Positions 7,272-16,580 of a stretch of 64,000 nt of DNA are shown in pieces. Positions within the stretch are counted from its first letter, which is position 1. Every line of letters starts with the position of its first letter. Source of the DNA: Sediminicola sp. YIK13 (lineage in GTDB: Bacteria > Bacteroidota > Bacteroidia > Flavobacteriales > Flavobacteriaceae); contig NZ_CP010535.1 of the NCBI RefSeq assembly GCF_001430825.1, forward strand, positions 3,018,501 through 3,082,500, given 5' to 3'. The position numbers were made by a program, and so were the translations under genes. Under the pieces are notes generated by a model. That model was given only the letters and a program-made list of their open reading frames with translations, had not been told where the DNA came from and did no database searches.

Positions 7272-9158
7272 TTAAAGCCCTTTGAAAATTTTAACTTCTT
7301 TGTCCTTGCTATAGTAGATATCTTCGGAAACATAATCCACATCATAGATGGGTTTATTGTTTTCCAAAACAATCTTGGTCATCTCTTCTCCCGATTCTTT
7401 ATTTACTTTGATCAGTAGTTTTTCTCCATTATCACCTTTGGCAAAAATAAGGGCATAGTTGTCCGTTTCTTGCATGGCATCATATCTGGACTGTACAAAT
7501 GTTTGCCCAATCCTTCCAGTAAGATATCCGGCTTCCCCAATTGCTTTAGCTTTTTGGCCAAATGCGGGATGGGTACTCGAATAGTTGACCGCATTACCAT
7601 CAGAGTCTCTGTAAGAGCTGTTAATTGTAACTTCTGCTGCTGCAACACCACCTACAATTTGTGCGGCTATGAAGGTACTTTTTAGTAGTCTTCTTCCCAA
7701 TTCACCTGGCTGTACATATGTATTGTGGAATAATACTTCCCCATTGTGATTTACCCCAATTACTTCACTTTGTCCAGAAATGGAAACATTGTTTTCAAAA
7801 AGTTCCAGACCGGTAATCAATTTTTCATTCTTTAATTTAAGTTTGGCATAGGGTTTTGGCTTGTCATTTGTGTTCTCTTTAAATTTGTAGAGTTCCTCAT
7901 CATTAAATACAATAAATTCTCCAGTGGCTTCATTGTATTTTGAAAAGGTTGGTCTCTTTTCATTTAATTTAAGATTCCCTTTCCAGATTTTTTTTCCCGA
8001 CTTGTAGTCAACTAAATTTGCATAGGTAGCGGTGACATAAAGAATCCTACCGTTGTTTGTTTTTTCAAGAAAATGAACTGGGTCTTCCTCATCATCACAT
8101 ATCTTAACATCACTTTTCCATAACTTTTCCCCATTCTTGTCAATAAGCATCATTTCATCATCATAAACATAGAGAAAATCAGAGTCTATTGGAATAACCG
8201 ATTTAATCCCTTTTCCTTTGGGATCCTTTTTCCATACTTTTTCTCCTGTTTCATAATCGTAGAAGTTGAAACCTTTATAATGAGCTAGGAGCATTTTATC
8301 CTGCCAATCTTCAAACCTCACCAAGTATTTGGTTTTAACGGGATCTTCCCAGACAGGTGTCCCCGATGTGGCATCATATAATACAATTTCACTTTTGTTG
8401 GCAAGAAAGCCCTTGGTTTTTACCGTTATTAATTTGCTACCATCCAAAGAAGTTTTAAAATCAGTGATGTCATCTTCTTCTTTGCTCCAGAGTAACTTAC
8501 CAGATTGTTTGTCCAAAACATAAAATTTGGATTTTATCAGGGCGAATATTTTGTCCTTGGAATACTCCATTAAATCACCAAACGCCATTTCGTCATTACC
8601 CGAAAGCTTAGCCAAGGATTGAAGAAAGGCACCATAGGTTGTGGAAACGGTAGTTTTCCAATCAAAGTCGTTTCTGCTCAATGAATATTTCGCAATAATA
8701 AGTTCCTTATTGTCTAAGCCTCTTAGCAGTAAGGCGTTTTCATCAAAAAGATACTCAGCTTGGAAGTATCTTTCTTTTTCTATAGAGGAAAAGAGTAGGT
8801 CCCCAGTGTTACTGTTGTAGACATACAAATTGTCATCATAGAATTTCAAAATAAATGGGGTGTCTTCAATTGGTTCGAAATCCATAGAAACACCGGCCAT
8901 TGGGCCATTTGCCAAAATTTGTGATGCTGCATCTACCGCATCACGCTTGGGGGCGTCAATGGTCCAAAGAATATTTTCAGTTTGTGGATCGTATCCGTGT
9001 ATTTTGTTCCCTTCGGAAACAACGACCACCCCATTGAAGGGAACAACTATTAGGTCGTCTACGTTACTTTCGAAGGATAGGGTTTTGTCAGGGTTTTTTT
9101 GTGCCAATAATACGCCTATACATAAAAAGTAGGCGAAAGCAAAAATCACTTTTCTCAT
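7272..9158 (-). CDS. Secreted PQQ-like beta-propeller repeat protein
   Basis: A 628-residue protein with an N-terminal signal peptide (MRKVIFAFAYFLCIGVLLAQ) and repeated blades of the PQQ-like type, for example IHGYDPQTENILWTID, YVLDKQSGKLLWSKE and FYDYETGEKVWKK, spaced 40-60 residues. Such folds act as scaffolds in the periplasm or outer membrane; there are no clear PQQ-enzyme catalytic residues. The C-terminal 180 residues depart from the blade pattern and include a helical, Gly/Ala-rich stretch. It is a single gene with its own flanking gaps. The ligand and role are unknown. Confidence 0.8.
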   Translation of the reverse strand: MRKVIFAFAYFLCIGVLLAQKNPDKTLSFESNVDDLIVVPFNGVVVVSEGNKIHGYDPQTENILWTIDAPKRDAVDAASQILANGPMAGVSMDFEPIEDTPFILKFYDDNLYVYNSNTGDLLFSSIEKERYFQAEYLFDENALLLRGLDNKELIIAKYSLSRNDFDWKTTVSTTYGAFLQSLAKLSGNDEMAFGDLMEYSKDKIFALIKSKFYVLDKQSGKLLWSKEEDDITDFKTSLDGSKLITVKTKGFLANKSEIVLYDATSGTPVWEDPVKTKYLVRFEDWQDKMLLAHYKGFNFYDYETGEKVWKKDPKGKGIKSVIPIDSDFLYVYDDEMMLIDKNGEKLWKSDVKICDDEEDPVHFLEKTNNGRILYVTATYANLVDYKSGKKIWKGNLKLNEKRPTFSKYNEATGEFIVFNDEELYKFKENTNDKPKPYAKLKLKNEKLITGLELFENNVSISGQSEVIGVNHNGEVLFHNTYVQPGELGRRLLKSTFIAAQIVGGVAAAEVTINSSYRDSDGNAVNYSSTHPAFGQKAKAIGEAGYLTGRIGQTFVQSRYDAMQETDNYALIFAKGDNGEKLLIKVNKESGEEMTKIVLENNKPIYDVDYVSEDIYYSKDKEVKIFKGL

Positions 9159-9276
9159 AAATGGTTGGTTTTTGAAGATTATAATCTACAAAGTTACCAT
9201 TTATAACGGAGAATATTGCCTCATAAAACGTTTATTCGTTCTAAGGTAAAATTCAAAATTAGTAAGGTGCTGATAT

Positions 9277-9729
9277 TTAGTTATCTAAGGGACTGTGTTG
9301 CTGGTTGTTGTTTTCCAACAATTTTTCTGCTCTTTCAATACTACCGTTTATTTTTTCTTTGAGCTCCTTAACTTTGTCCTGCTCTTCGTTGAGCCATAGT
9401 TGTTTTTGCTCGGTAAGCTCTTTTCCTTTCATGATCTCTTCATAATCGAAACGGTCGCCCAGTTCTCTCATCCAATCCATCATGGCCTTATTGGCTTCTT
9501 GTAGGTCAATTTTTGCCTCTTTGTATAACTGCCCTGTCTCTGTGGAATCTTCCAACTTGTTTAATTTCCCTACCAAACGCCCAATTTTACCCATTTTTGG
9601 CATTAATTCATCATGTACCGCCATGACCTCTTTCATCTGGACGTTATTATTAGGTTCTTTTTTTTCCTCTTTACAGCTCAGGAAAAAAAGACTAAAGACA
9701 AAAGCTATTACAAGGGCAGATACTCTCAT
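9277..9729 (-). CDS. Small coiled-coil lipoprotein
   Basis: A 150-residue lipoprotein: the signal peptide ends in a lipobox with Cys19 (FSLFFLSCKEE), and the rest is almost wholly alpha-helical and charged, with strong coiled-coil character from about 30 to 140. Homologous flavobacterial proteins are sometimes labelled viral A-type inclusion protein, which describes only the coiled coil. It lies 118 bases downstream of the propeller gene's start on the same strand. No function can be assigned. Confidence 0.75.
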   Translation of the reverse strand: MRVSALVIAFVFSLFFLSCKEEKKEPNNNVQMKEVMAVHDELMPKMGKIGRLVGKLNKLEDSTETGQLYKEAKIDLQEANKAMMDWMRELGDRFDYEEIMKGKELTEQKQLWLNEEQDKVKELKEKINGSIERAEKLLENNNQQHSPLDN

Positions 9730-9900
9730 TGGATTTGTTTTTTGGATATTACAAAATTAATATTTCGTACTCGAATCCCTTCCCAAAGGACATCATTTTT
9801 TAGTGGGTAATGTCATAATTATGGCTGCTAAAATAAAATTGTAGTTGTATTGAATCATTGTTTGGTATAAAAGTCCAATTTTGCAATCAAATTTTAGAGC

Positions 9901-10791
9901 ATGAGCGAACAGACCAGAAAATGGGTTTATTTAATACTCTTATCCCTAATCTGGGGATCTTCTTTTATACTTATCAAAAAGGCCTTGGTGGGTTTGAGTC
10001 CTGTTCAAGTAGGGGGATTGCGGATTGTATTTGCAGGGAGCTTTTTATTGCTCATCGGATTTAAAAGTTTAAGGTCGATTACCGTTGCCGAATGGAAATG
10101 GATAACGGCAGCTGGATTTTTGAGCTCTTTCTTTCCTCCATTTTTATTTGCATTGGCCCAAACACAAATAGATAGTGGCGTAACAGCAATTTTTAACTCG
10201 TTGGTGCCCTTGAACACTGCCTTGATAGGAACCCTTTTATTCGGGGCCATTATTACCAAAAAGCAGATTTTGGGAATTTTCGTGGGACTGTTGGGAACGG
10301 TCGCTTTAATTGCTGCAGGAATGGAGTTTAGTCCAAATCAGAATTATTGGTATGCCATCTTTATTTTGTTGTCCGCCATGGGATATGCATTTAATATCAA
10401 TATCATAAAAAAGCATCTTACACATTTAAGTCCATTGGCGGTTACTACAGGGAGTTTTGCAATGGTCATTGTCCCCGCCTTTATGATATTGATCTATTCA
10501 GGATTTTTTACAGAGGTGTGGTCCAATGAGGCAATGCATATGCCCATGGCCTATATCTTTATTTTGGGCATAGTAGGAACGGCAATCGCAAATTTGTTCT
10601 TTAATAAATTGATACGCGTTGCCAGTCCTGTTTTTGCTGCCTCGGTGACCTATGTGCTTCCCTTGGTGGCTGTCTTATGGGGTATTTGGGATGGGGAAAA
10701 ACTCAATGCCTATCAGTTGATAGGTGCCTTGATTATCTTACTGGGCGTTTGGATGGTGAACAAAAAAAGAAAAGCACCCAAAACTGTGTAA
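9901..10791 (+). CDS. EamA/DMT-family transporter
   Basis: A 296-residue inner-membrane protein with about ten hydrophobic segments in two EamA repeats, starting with LILLSLIWGSSFILIKKAL, the usual EamA N-terminal signature. Family members export metabolites such as amino acids; the substrate cannot be read from the sequence. It ends in a short basic tail (MVNKKRKAPK). It is convergent with the M16 peptidase gene, 37 bases away, with no clear terminator between. Confidence 0.88.
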   Translation: MSEQTRKWVYLILLSLIWGSSFILIKKALVGLSPVQVGGLRIVFAGSFLLLIGFKSLRSITVAEWKWITAAGFLSSFFPPFLFALAQTQIDSGVTAIFNSLVPLNTALIGTLLFGAIITKKQILGIFVGLLGTVALIAAGMEFSPNQNYWYAIFILLSAMGYAFNINIIKKHLTHLSPLAVTTGSFAMVIVPAFMILIYSGFFTEVWSNEAMHMPMAYIFILGIVGTAIANLFFNKLIRVASPVFAASVTYVLPLVAVLWGIWDGEKLNAYQLIGALIILLGVWMVNKKRKAPKTV

Positions 10792-10828
10792 ACAGTATTG
10801 GATGCTTTCCATAAAAATGAAGCGACAG

Positions 10829-12898
10829 TTATTGAAAATCGGCAGGAGTTACCCCCTCGTTTAATTTAATGTCTTTAACTTTAAAATCGATCTTTTGAGG
10901 CCCCATACTTTGAATCAATGAGAATGGGAAAAGTATTCCTGATACTTCCTTGTAATCTCCATATCCAAAAGTAGTGCTCATGGTTTGTCCTTGTGCTTCC
11001 ACAGTTACAGCATCCTGTATTTTTAGACCGGTCTCCATGCTGTAAAAGGAGGTTTTCTCTTCGGATACCTTTACCTTGTAGGCTTTTTGACCGTCTACCA
11101 TTTCAATACCTTCTAAAGAGGCAGTACCATTTATGTAGTCCATTTCAGGAAATGGGGACGATTCAGCTTTTAACTTTTGAAGCTCTGCCTCTTCCAATTC
11201 TTTGCGTTGTCCCTGCATCACCATATACCCTTTATCACCGTCGATGACTTGCTTGCTCATAGAATTGCCCATTACCTTTACATCTTGCATAAATTGGTCC
11301 TTGGATGTTTTCTTCATCTCCAGATCTAGTTTCATACCTTGCATTTCGGCCTCGGCGACCATGGCAAATGATGTGACACCTTCCAATTTAGATTTACCGC
11401 CAATGGCTTCCATATAAGATTCAAGAACAGTTTTCACCGTGGTTCCTTCTGGAATGGCTACTTCATATTTAGGCTTCTCTACTTTGTTGATCTCTTTGTC
11501 GTAATAGTGCACTGGAATTTTTTTCCCATTAAAAGTCACCTGCTCCAATTTATCAAGGACCTCACTTCCTTTTCCGGCAACTACAACTCTTGCATTTTCC
11601 GTGCTGAAATATTTTTTGGCAGCAGCCTGCACCTCTTCAATGGTAATGGCGTTGATACGCTCCAAATACGTTTTGTAAAAGTCTTTAGGGAGCCCTTCGG
11701 TTTCAATGTTCAATGCGTAACCTGCGATGGTCTCTGGTCTTTCCAGGGCCATAATGAAATTACCAATGTATTTTTCTTTGGTGTTGGCAAGTTCCTCAGC
11801 AGTTACGGGCTCTTTTATGATTCTATCTATTTCTTTAAGAAGTTCCACTACAGAACTGTCCGTTACGGCATTACGTACGCTTGCAGTGGCCATAAATCTC
11901 GAAGGAGCATATTTGTTATTGCCTATTCTGGAATAGGATCCGTAGGTGTAACCTTTATCTTCCCTAAGGTTAAGGAACAGGCGGCCTTCTCCCCCTCCAC
12001 CTAAGATCTCGTTGGTTACCAAAGCGGCCAAATAATCTGGACTGCTCATTTTTAGATCTACCAAGCTTTCTACGGCAATTTCCGATTGAACTGCGTTGGG
12101 AACATCCACAAAATTAATTTGGGTGTACAAGGCATTTTGAGGTTTTGTGAATTCAAAAGAAGGTGGCGTGGCCTTGGTCCAAGGCGTGAAATTTTTCTTC
12201 ACCAATTTTTCAACTTCTTTTGGAGTCACATCACCAATTACTATCAGATAGGCATTGGCTGGCACAAAGTAGCTACTGTAGAATTGCCTTACATCTGCTA
12301 GGGACACATTATTAACGGTTTCCTCTGTGGTAAACTCGCCATATGGATGTTCTTTCCCATAAGCAAGAGCTGCTTGTGCCCTTCCAGCTATGGTGGCAAC
12401 ATTCTTTTCTTGGTTCTTTAAACCCGTTATTAATTTGTCTTTTTCTTTATCAAACTCTTCTTGTGTAAAATTTGGATTGATAGCGGCGTCTGCCATTAAC
12501 TCCAAAATTCTTGGAAAATACTTGGACAAGGAACTCGCAAAGGCACTTTGGGAACCAAAATTTACTCGTGCCCCCAAAAAGTCAACCTCTTCGTTAAAGG
12601 CATCCTTGGAGATATTTTTGGAACCGTTACCCAAAAGACTGGAAACAAAGGAGCGCACTCCAGCTTTGTTCCCTTCAGAAATAGGTGGGTTGTCAATCTG
12701 TAATTGAATTGTTACCCTTGGGAGTTTGTGGTTTTCCACAACCAAAACTTTTAAGCCATTTTTTAGCTCAAAACGCTGGGGTTCCAATAAATTTATTTCA
12801 GGTGATGGTCCCGGTTCGGGCATTTTTGTTCTATCGACCTGTGCATACGTGGTCAGGGCCATAAGTGCCAAAACCAGGGTTGTAAATATTTTTTTCAT
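10829..12898 (-). CDS. M16 peptidase-like protein without the zinc motif, with a C-terminal LolA-like domain
   Basis: This 689-residue secreted protein (signal peptide MKKIFTTLVLALMALTTYAQ) has two M16 domains over about residues 35-470 but lacks the zinc-binding HxxEH where it should be; the corresponding region reads VRSFVSSLLGNGS. It keeps the late M16 signature (DKGYTYGSYSRI, about 319-330). Residues from about 495 form an extra domain resembling the outer-membrane lipoprotein-sorting (LolA/MucB-like) fold. It starts 7 bases after the catalytic M16 gene and probably forms a heterodimer with it, as in bacterial M16B pairs. Confidence 0.85.
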   Translation of the reverse strand: MKKIFTTLVLALMALTTYAQVDRTKMPEPGPSPEINLLEPQRFELKNGLKVLVVENHKLPRVTIQLQIDNPPISEGNKAGVRSFVSSLLGNGSKNISKDAFNEEVDFLGARVNFGSQSAFASSLSKYFPRILELMADAAINPNFTQEEFDKEKDKLITGLKNQEKNVATIAGRAQAALAYGKEHPYGEFTTEETVNNVSLADVRQFYSSYFVPANAYLIVIGDVTPKEVEKLVKKNFTPWTKATPPSFEFTKPQNALYTQINFVDVPNAVQSEIAVESLVDLKMSSPDYLAALVTNEILGGGGEGRLFLNLREDKGYTYGSYSRIGNNKYAPSRFMATASVRNAVTDSSVVELLKEIDRIIKEPVTAEELANTKEKYIGNFIMALERPETIAGYALNIETEGLPKDFYKTYLERINAITIEEVQAAAKKYFSTENARVVVAGKGSEVLDKLEQVTFNGKKIPVHYYDKEINKVEKPKYEVAIPEGTTVKTVLESYMEAIGGKSKLEGVTSFAMVAEAEMQGMKLDLEMKKTSKDQFMQDVKVMGNSMSKQVIDGDKGYMVMQGQRKELEEAELQKLKAESSPFPEMDYINGTASLEGIEMVDGQKAYKVKVSEEKTSFYSMETGLKIQDAVTVEAQGQTMSTTFGYGDYKEVSGILFPFSLIQSMGPQKIDFKVKDIKLNEGVTPADFQ

Positions 12899-12905
12899 CT
12901 CTAAT

Positions 12906-14228
12906 TTAATTTGCTGGTTTTTCTTCAGGTAGGTAATCTATAACCACACGTTGGTTGGGATTTAAATATTTATTGGCCACAGCCTTCATTTCTTCCCTTG
13001 TGATAGATCTGTAAATTTCAATTTCTTTGTTGATCAAAGAAGTGTCCCCGTATAAAAGGTAATTGGTAGCCAATGACCCTGCAATTCCTTCCACGCTGGA
13101 GTTAGAATTCACAAAATTGTTTTCAATCTTATTCTGTAGCTTTTGATAATCCTTTTCGGAAATCAAATCGGTTCTCACCTTGGCAATCTCCTCTTCTGCT
13201 TCAGAGACCAATACATCTAAACTGGTATCACCTACTGGTAGTCCAAAAATAAGGTACATGCCATAATCTTCTTGTGCAATATTGAAGGCACCGATCTGTA
13301 GTGCCTGTTTTTGCTCGTCTACCATCTTTTTGTATAGTTTGGAACTCTTGCCATCGCTCAGGTAGGAAGATATCATTTCCAAAACATAGGCATCACGTTC
13401 CTGAAAACCAGGTGTTCTATACGCGACAATGGTCGCTGGGATTTGAATGTTTGGATCGTAGGCCACCGTTTCTACTTCTGTGGTAATTGGATCTTCCAAG
13501 GGGTAGTTTCTTGTAACCGTGGCTCCTTTTGGAATGGGGGCAAAATAATCCTGGATTATTTTTTTGGTCTCCCCTATATTTATGTCACCAGCCACAACCA
13601 ATACGGCATTGTTGGGAACATAATACTTTTTGTTGTAGGCAATCACATCTTCCAGAGTGGCAGCATCAAGATCTTCCATATAGCCAATGTTGGGATCTTT
13701 ATATGGGTGATTCTTAAAAAGACTCTTGCCCACTACAGGTAGTATTTGACCATAGGGGGAATTGTCATATCGCAATCTTTTTTCTTCTTTCACCACCTCA
13801 TTCTGTGTGTCTATCCCTTTTTGGTCGATGACAGGGTGCAGCATTCTCTCTGATTCCAGCCAAAGCCCCAACTTAAGGTTATTGGAGGGGAAAACCTCAT
13901 AATAATAGGTTCTGTCCTGAGAGGTGTTGGCATTGTTCCTACCGCCATTGGAAGAAACTATTTCGAACCATTTGCCTCGTTCTATATTTTTCGTGCCCTC
14001 AAATAATAGGTGTTCAAAAAAATGAGCAAACCCGGTTCTCCCTTCTGTTCTGTCCTTGCCTCCCACATGGTACATTACCGATGTTGTCACCAAAGGTGCG
14101 GTATTGTCCTGATGCAAAATCACATGGAGGCCATTGTCCAGGTCGTATTCCTCATAAGCCACTTCTTGGGCCCCTATTTGTGTTGCCATGAGCAACGTAC
14201 AAACAGCTAATAAAAATTTTCCATTCAT
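12906..14228 (-). CDS. M16 family zinc metallopeptidase, catalytic subunit
   Basis: A 440-residue secreted peptidase (signal peptide MNGKFLLAVCTLLMATQIGA). The inverted zinc motif HxxEH is at 69-73 (HFFEH), and the distal glutamate lies in NEVVKEE at about 143-149, the expected spacing for M16 enzymes. It probably degrades peptides in the periplasm. It is the first gene of a two-gene operon with the zinc-motif-less M16 protein. A C-terminal M16 domain follows at about 190-365. Confidence 0.92.
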   Translation of the reverse strand: MNGKFLLAVCTLLMATQIGAQEVAYEEYDLDNGLHVILHQDNTAPLVTTSVMYHVGGKDRTEGRTGFAHFFEHLLFEGTKNIERGKWFEIVSSNGGRNNANTSQDRTYYYEVFPSNNLKLGLWLESERMLHPVIDQKGIDTQNEVVKEEKRLRYDNSPYGQILPVVGKSLFKNHPYKDPNIGYMEDLDAATLEDVIAYNKKYYVPNNAVLVVAGDINIGETKKIIQDYFAPIPKGATVTRNYPLEDPITTEVETVAYDPNIQIPATIVAYRTPGFQERDAYVLEMISSYLSDGKSSKLYKKMVDEQKQALQIGAFNIAQEDYGMYLIFGLPVGDTSLDVLVSEAEEEIAKVRTDLISEKDYQKLQNKIENNFVNSNSSVEGIAGSLATNYLLYGDTSLINKEIEIYRSITREEMKAVANKYLNPNQRVVIDYLPEEKPAN

Positions 14229-14407
14229 TGTAATTAGAATTTAAATTCTCAAGTTTATTTTATTAGTAGCAAAATAAAGAATTTGTTACAAAAACAATGA
14301 TTATTTTCTGTATATATTTCGATAAAGTGTTAATTCTTTATGCAGTTTTATTGGAAGAAATCACGAATATTCTGTAACTTCACGCTTTAAACCAAAATAA
14401 TTAGCAT

Positions 14408-14848
14408 ATGATGCGTTTTGCTCTTCCTATTAGATTTGGAATTGCCACTAGTGGTTCTCTGATTGCGTACTTTTTAATATTGTCGCTTTTTGGTTTGCAC
14501 ACTAATATTTTTTATAGTCTATTTAATGGCGTAATTACGGGCTTTGGGATTTTTGAAGCCATAAAATATCTTCGTTTGCAGGAAGGTAAGGCATTTAACT
14601 ACACTAAAGGGTTTAGTGCAGGTATTGTCACCGGATTTATGGCCACCATTGTTTTTACAATATTCTTTGCTTTTTACACAACTGAAGTCGATACTGGATT
14701 TTTGGCAGAACTTTCCAAAGTTTGGTTTAAGGATTACAAGACAGAAGGGGGAATCGTATTCTTTACGGTAGCCATTATGGGGTTTTCAACCTCATTGGTT
14801 TTAACCTTGGCTTTTATGCAATTGTTTAAAACTGCAAGAAAGGATTGA
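14408..14848 (+). CDS. DUF4199 membrane protein
   Basis: A 146-residue protein with four predicted membrane helices (about 8-30, 34-52, 72-96, 120-140). It matches the DUF4199 family common in Bacteroidota, whose function is unknown. Two adjacent ATG codons (14408 and 14411) could start it. It precedes rplU by 114 bases, but rplU has its own promoter. Confidence 0.8.
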   Translation: MMRFALPIRFGIATSGSLIAYFLILSLFGLHTNIFYSLFNGVITGFGIFEAIKYLRLQEGKAFNYTKGFSAGIVTGFMATIVFTIFFAFYTTEVDTGFLAELSKVWFKDYKTEGGIVFFTVAIMGFSTSLVLTLAFMQLFKTARKD

Positions 14849-14878
14849 AAATCAATCGCATTAAATTCAAAAAAACAC

Positions 14879-14908
14879 TTGTGAGTTAGCAATTTAGCAG
14901 TATATTTG
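14879..14908 (+). promoter_or_regulatory. Promoter of rplU-rpmA
   Basis: TTG at 14879-14881, a 19-base spacer, then TATATTTG at 14901-14908 match the Bacteroidota consensus TTTG-N19-TAnnTTTG. The predicted transcript starts a few bases downstream, near 14915. Confidence 0.75.
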
Positions 14909-14913
14909 CACCC

Positions 14914-14930
14914 GCCTATATAAAATAGGC
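14914..14930 (+). promoter_or_regulatory. Leader hairpin of rplU mRNA
   Basis: GCCTAT and ATAGGC form a 6-bp stem with a 5-base loop right at the predicted 5' end of the transcript. It could stabilise the mRNA or take part in ribosomal-protein feedback; this is inference. Confidence 0.35.
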
Positions 14931-14962
14931 AATCTTTGAAATTAATAAATAATATACACGCT

Positions 14963-15505
14963 ATGTACGCAATTGTAGAGATAGCAGGGCAGCAATTTAA
15001 AGTTGCGAAAGACCAAAAAGTGTATGTTCACCGCTTGCAAGACGAAGAAGGTAGCAAAGTTACTTTTGATAACGTTCTTTTGTTGGAAGATGGTAAGGAC
15101 ATCACAATTGGCGCCCCAGCTATAGACGGAGCCGCTGTTGAGGCGAAAGTCGTTAAGCACCTTAAAGGTGACAAAGTAATCGTTTTTCACAAGAAAAGAC
15201 GTAAGGGTTACAAAAAGAAAAACGGTCACCGTCAGTATTTGACAGAGATTAAAATTGAAAGCATTGTTGCTTCAGGAGCTACAAAAGTGGCTAAGAAAGA
15301 AGTAGCAAAGAAAGAGGCTCCTAAGAAGGAAGCTCCAAAAAAAGAAGCTAAACCAGCTGCTGCGGCTCCAAAAAAAGTCGCTGCTCCAACTGAAGACTTG
15401 AGCAAGAATACTGTTGCTGAGTTGAAAGAAATGGCAAAAGCAAAAGGTATCGAAGGGATTTCTTCTATGAAAAAATCTGATTTGATTGAAGCTTTAAGTA
15501 AATAG
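14963..15505 (+). CDS. rplU: 50S ribosomal protein L21 with a C-terminal extension
   Basis: A protein of 180 residues, against about 103 for a usual L21. Residues 1-103 are canonical L21 (MYAIVEIAGQQFKV, FHKKRRKGYKKKNGHRQ). A Lys/Ala/Pro/Glu-rich linker with KKEAP repeats covers about 107-142, and residues 144-180 (DLSKNTVAELKEMAKAKGI ... SDLIEALSK) resemble the small Rho_N/SAP-like helical domain that binds nucleic acid. The start at 14963 gives the family N-terminus; an in-frame start 27 bases upstream is unlikely. It is followed by rpmA after 22 bases. The extension is known in flavobacterial L21 proteins as far as I recall; its role is unknown. Confidence 0.93.
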   Translation: MYAIVEIAGQQFKVAKDQKVYVHRLQDEEGSKVTFDNVLLLEDGKDITIGAPAIDGAAVEAKVVKHLKGDKVIVFHKKRRKGYKKKNGHRQYLTEIKIESIVASGATKVAKKEVAKKEAPKKEAPKKEAKPAAAAPKKVAAPTEDLSKNTVAELKEMAKAKGIEGISSMKKSDLIEALSK

Positions 15506-15527
15506 TTAAGAATTAAAACAAAATATC

Positions 15528-15788
15528 ATGGCACATAAGAAAGGTGTTGGTAGTTCCAAAAACGGTAGGGAATCAGAATCAAAACGTTTAGGCGTAAAGA
15601 TCTTTGGTGGACAAGCTGCCATTGCTGGAAATATCATCGTAAGACAACGTGGTACTAGACACAATCCAGGTGAAAATGTTTATGCCGGGAAAGATCATAC
15701 CCTACACGCTAGAGTAGATGGTCTTGTAAAATTTGAAAAGAAAGCAGGAGGTAAATCCTTTGTTTCTATTGATCCTTTCGAGGCATAA
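15528..15788 (+). CDS. rpmA: 50S ribosomal protein L27
   Basis: An 86-residue L27 with the conserved N-terminus [19 protein letters not shown] and the core [21 protein letters not shown]27 reaches the peptidyl-transferase centre. There is no N-terminal processed extension of the Firmicutes type. It is cotranscribed with rplU and followed by a terminator. Confidence 0.97.
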   Translation: MAHKKGVGSSKNGRESESKRLGVKIFGGQAAIAGNIIVRQRGTRHNPGENVYAGKDHTLHARVDGLVKFEKKAGGKSFVSIDPFEA

Positions 15789-15808
15789 GGAACGATGCTT
15801 ATAAATTT

Positions 15809-15842
15809 AAAAGCCCTCTTTGGAAACAAGGAGGGTTTTTTT
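15809..15842 (+). terminator. Terminator of rplU-rpmA
   Basis: AAAAGCCCTC pairs with GAGGGTTTTT with one G-T wobble, and a run of seven T follows. Confidence 0.8.
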
Positions 15843-15930
15843 GTTTAATTTATTGATTTGAGTTCTTTTTTTTATTTATCGAGATGATTTTTATACTGGG
15901 CAGAGATTACTAATCAAAAATAGCCATAGT

Positions 15931-16515
15931 ATGAAAAAATTAATCGCTTGTAGTTTTCTTTCCTTGTCCTTGTTGTTTTCAAGTTGCTTGGGTTCCTTCA
16001 ATGCCTTTAATAACCTAAAAGACTGGAACCAGAGTGCTTCTGACAGTAAGTTTGTGAACAACTTAATTTTTTGGGGTTTGAACATCATTCCCGTTTACGG
16101 TCTCTTTTTCGTTGGGGATGCCCTTATATTTAATGTGATCGAATTTTGGTCGGGCTCTAACCCTATCGCTATGCAGGATGGGGATTCGGAAATTCAGATA
16201 GTAGAAAGGGATGGGAATACTATTGAAATGATCGCAACCAAAAACAGAATGGAAATCACTGTCTTGGACGGACCTAAAAAAGGAAAAAAAGTAGATTTGG
16301 TTTACAGGCCTCACGAAAAATCATGGAATGCTGTAAAGCCAAACGGAGAAATCATAAAGCTTTCTTCCTTTAAAGAAGGACTTTATATTGTCTATATGCC
16401 CAACGGGGAGGAAGTTAAAATTAATCCATTACAATCCAAGGAGGAAGGGTTGGCTGTTATTAAGGAGCAGACAGATTGTTATTATTTGAACGGAATGATG
16501 GCCGAAGCTAACTAA
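15931..16515 (+). CDS. DUF3332 lipoprotein
   Basis: A 194-residue protein with a lipoprotein signal (LLFSSCLGSFNAF, acylated Cys19) and the DUF3332 features: LGSFNAFNNLKDWN, then one hydrophobic segment (about 45-68, LIFWGLNIIPVYGLFFVGDA) and IEFWSGSNPIAM. The rest is a beta-rich periplasmic domain. Its function is unknown. It is a single gene between two strong terminators. Confidence 0.82.
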   Translation: MKKLIACSFLSLSLLFSSCLGSFNAFNNLKDWNQSASDSKFVNNLIFWGLNIIPVYGLFFVGDALIFNVIEFWSGSNPIAMQDGDSEIQIVERDGNTIEMIATKNRMEITVLDGPKKGKKVDLVYRPHEKSWNAVKPNGEIIKLSSFKEGLYIVYMPNGEEVKINPLQSKEEGLAVIKEQTDCYYLNGMMAEAN

Positions 16516-16530
16516 TTACCATCAATATTG

Positions 16531-16570
16531 AAAAAAGCCCTAAGTTCAAAGCTGAACTTAGGGCTTTTTT
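16531..16570. terminator. Strong bidirectional terminator
   Basis: An 18-bp perfect stem (AAAAAAGCCCTAAGTTCA and its complement) with a 4-base loop AAGC, flanked by A and T runs, separates the convergent DUF3332 and SDR genes. Confidence 0.92.
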
Positions 16571-16580
16571 TATGGTTGGC

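Noticed and set aside
11507-12004. A 165-codon open frame on the plus strand
   Set aside because: It is the antisense shadow of the M16-like gene and resembles nothing known.
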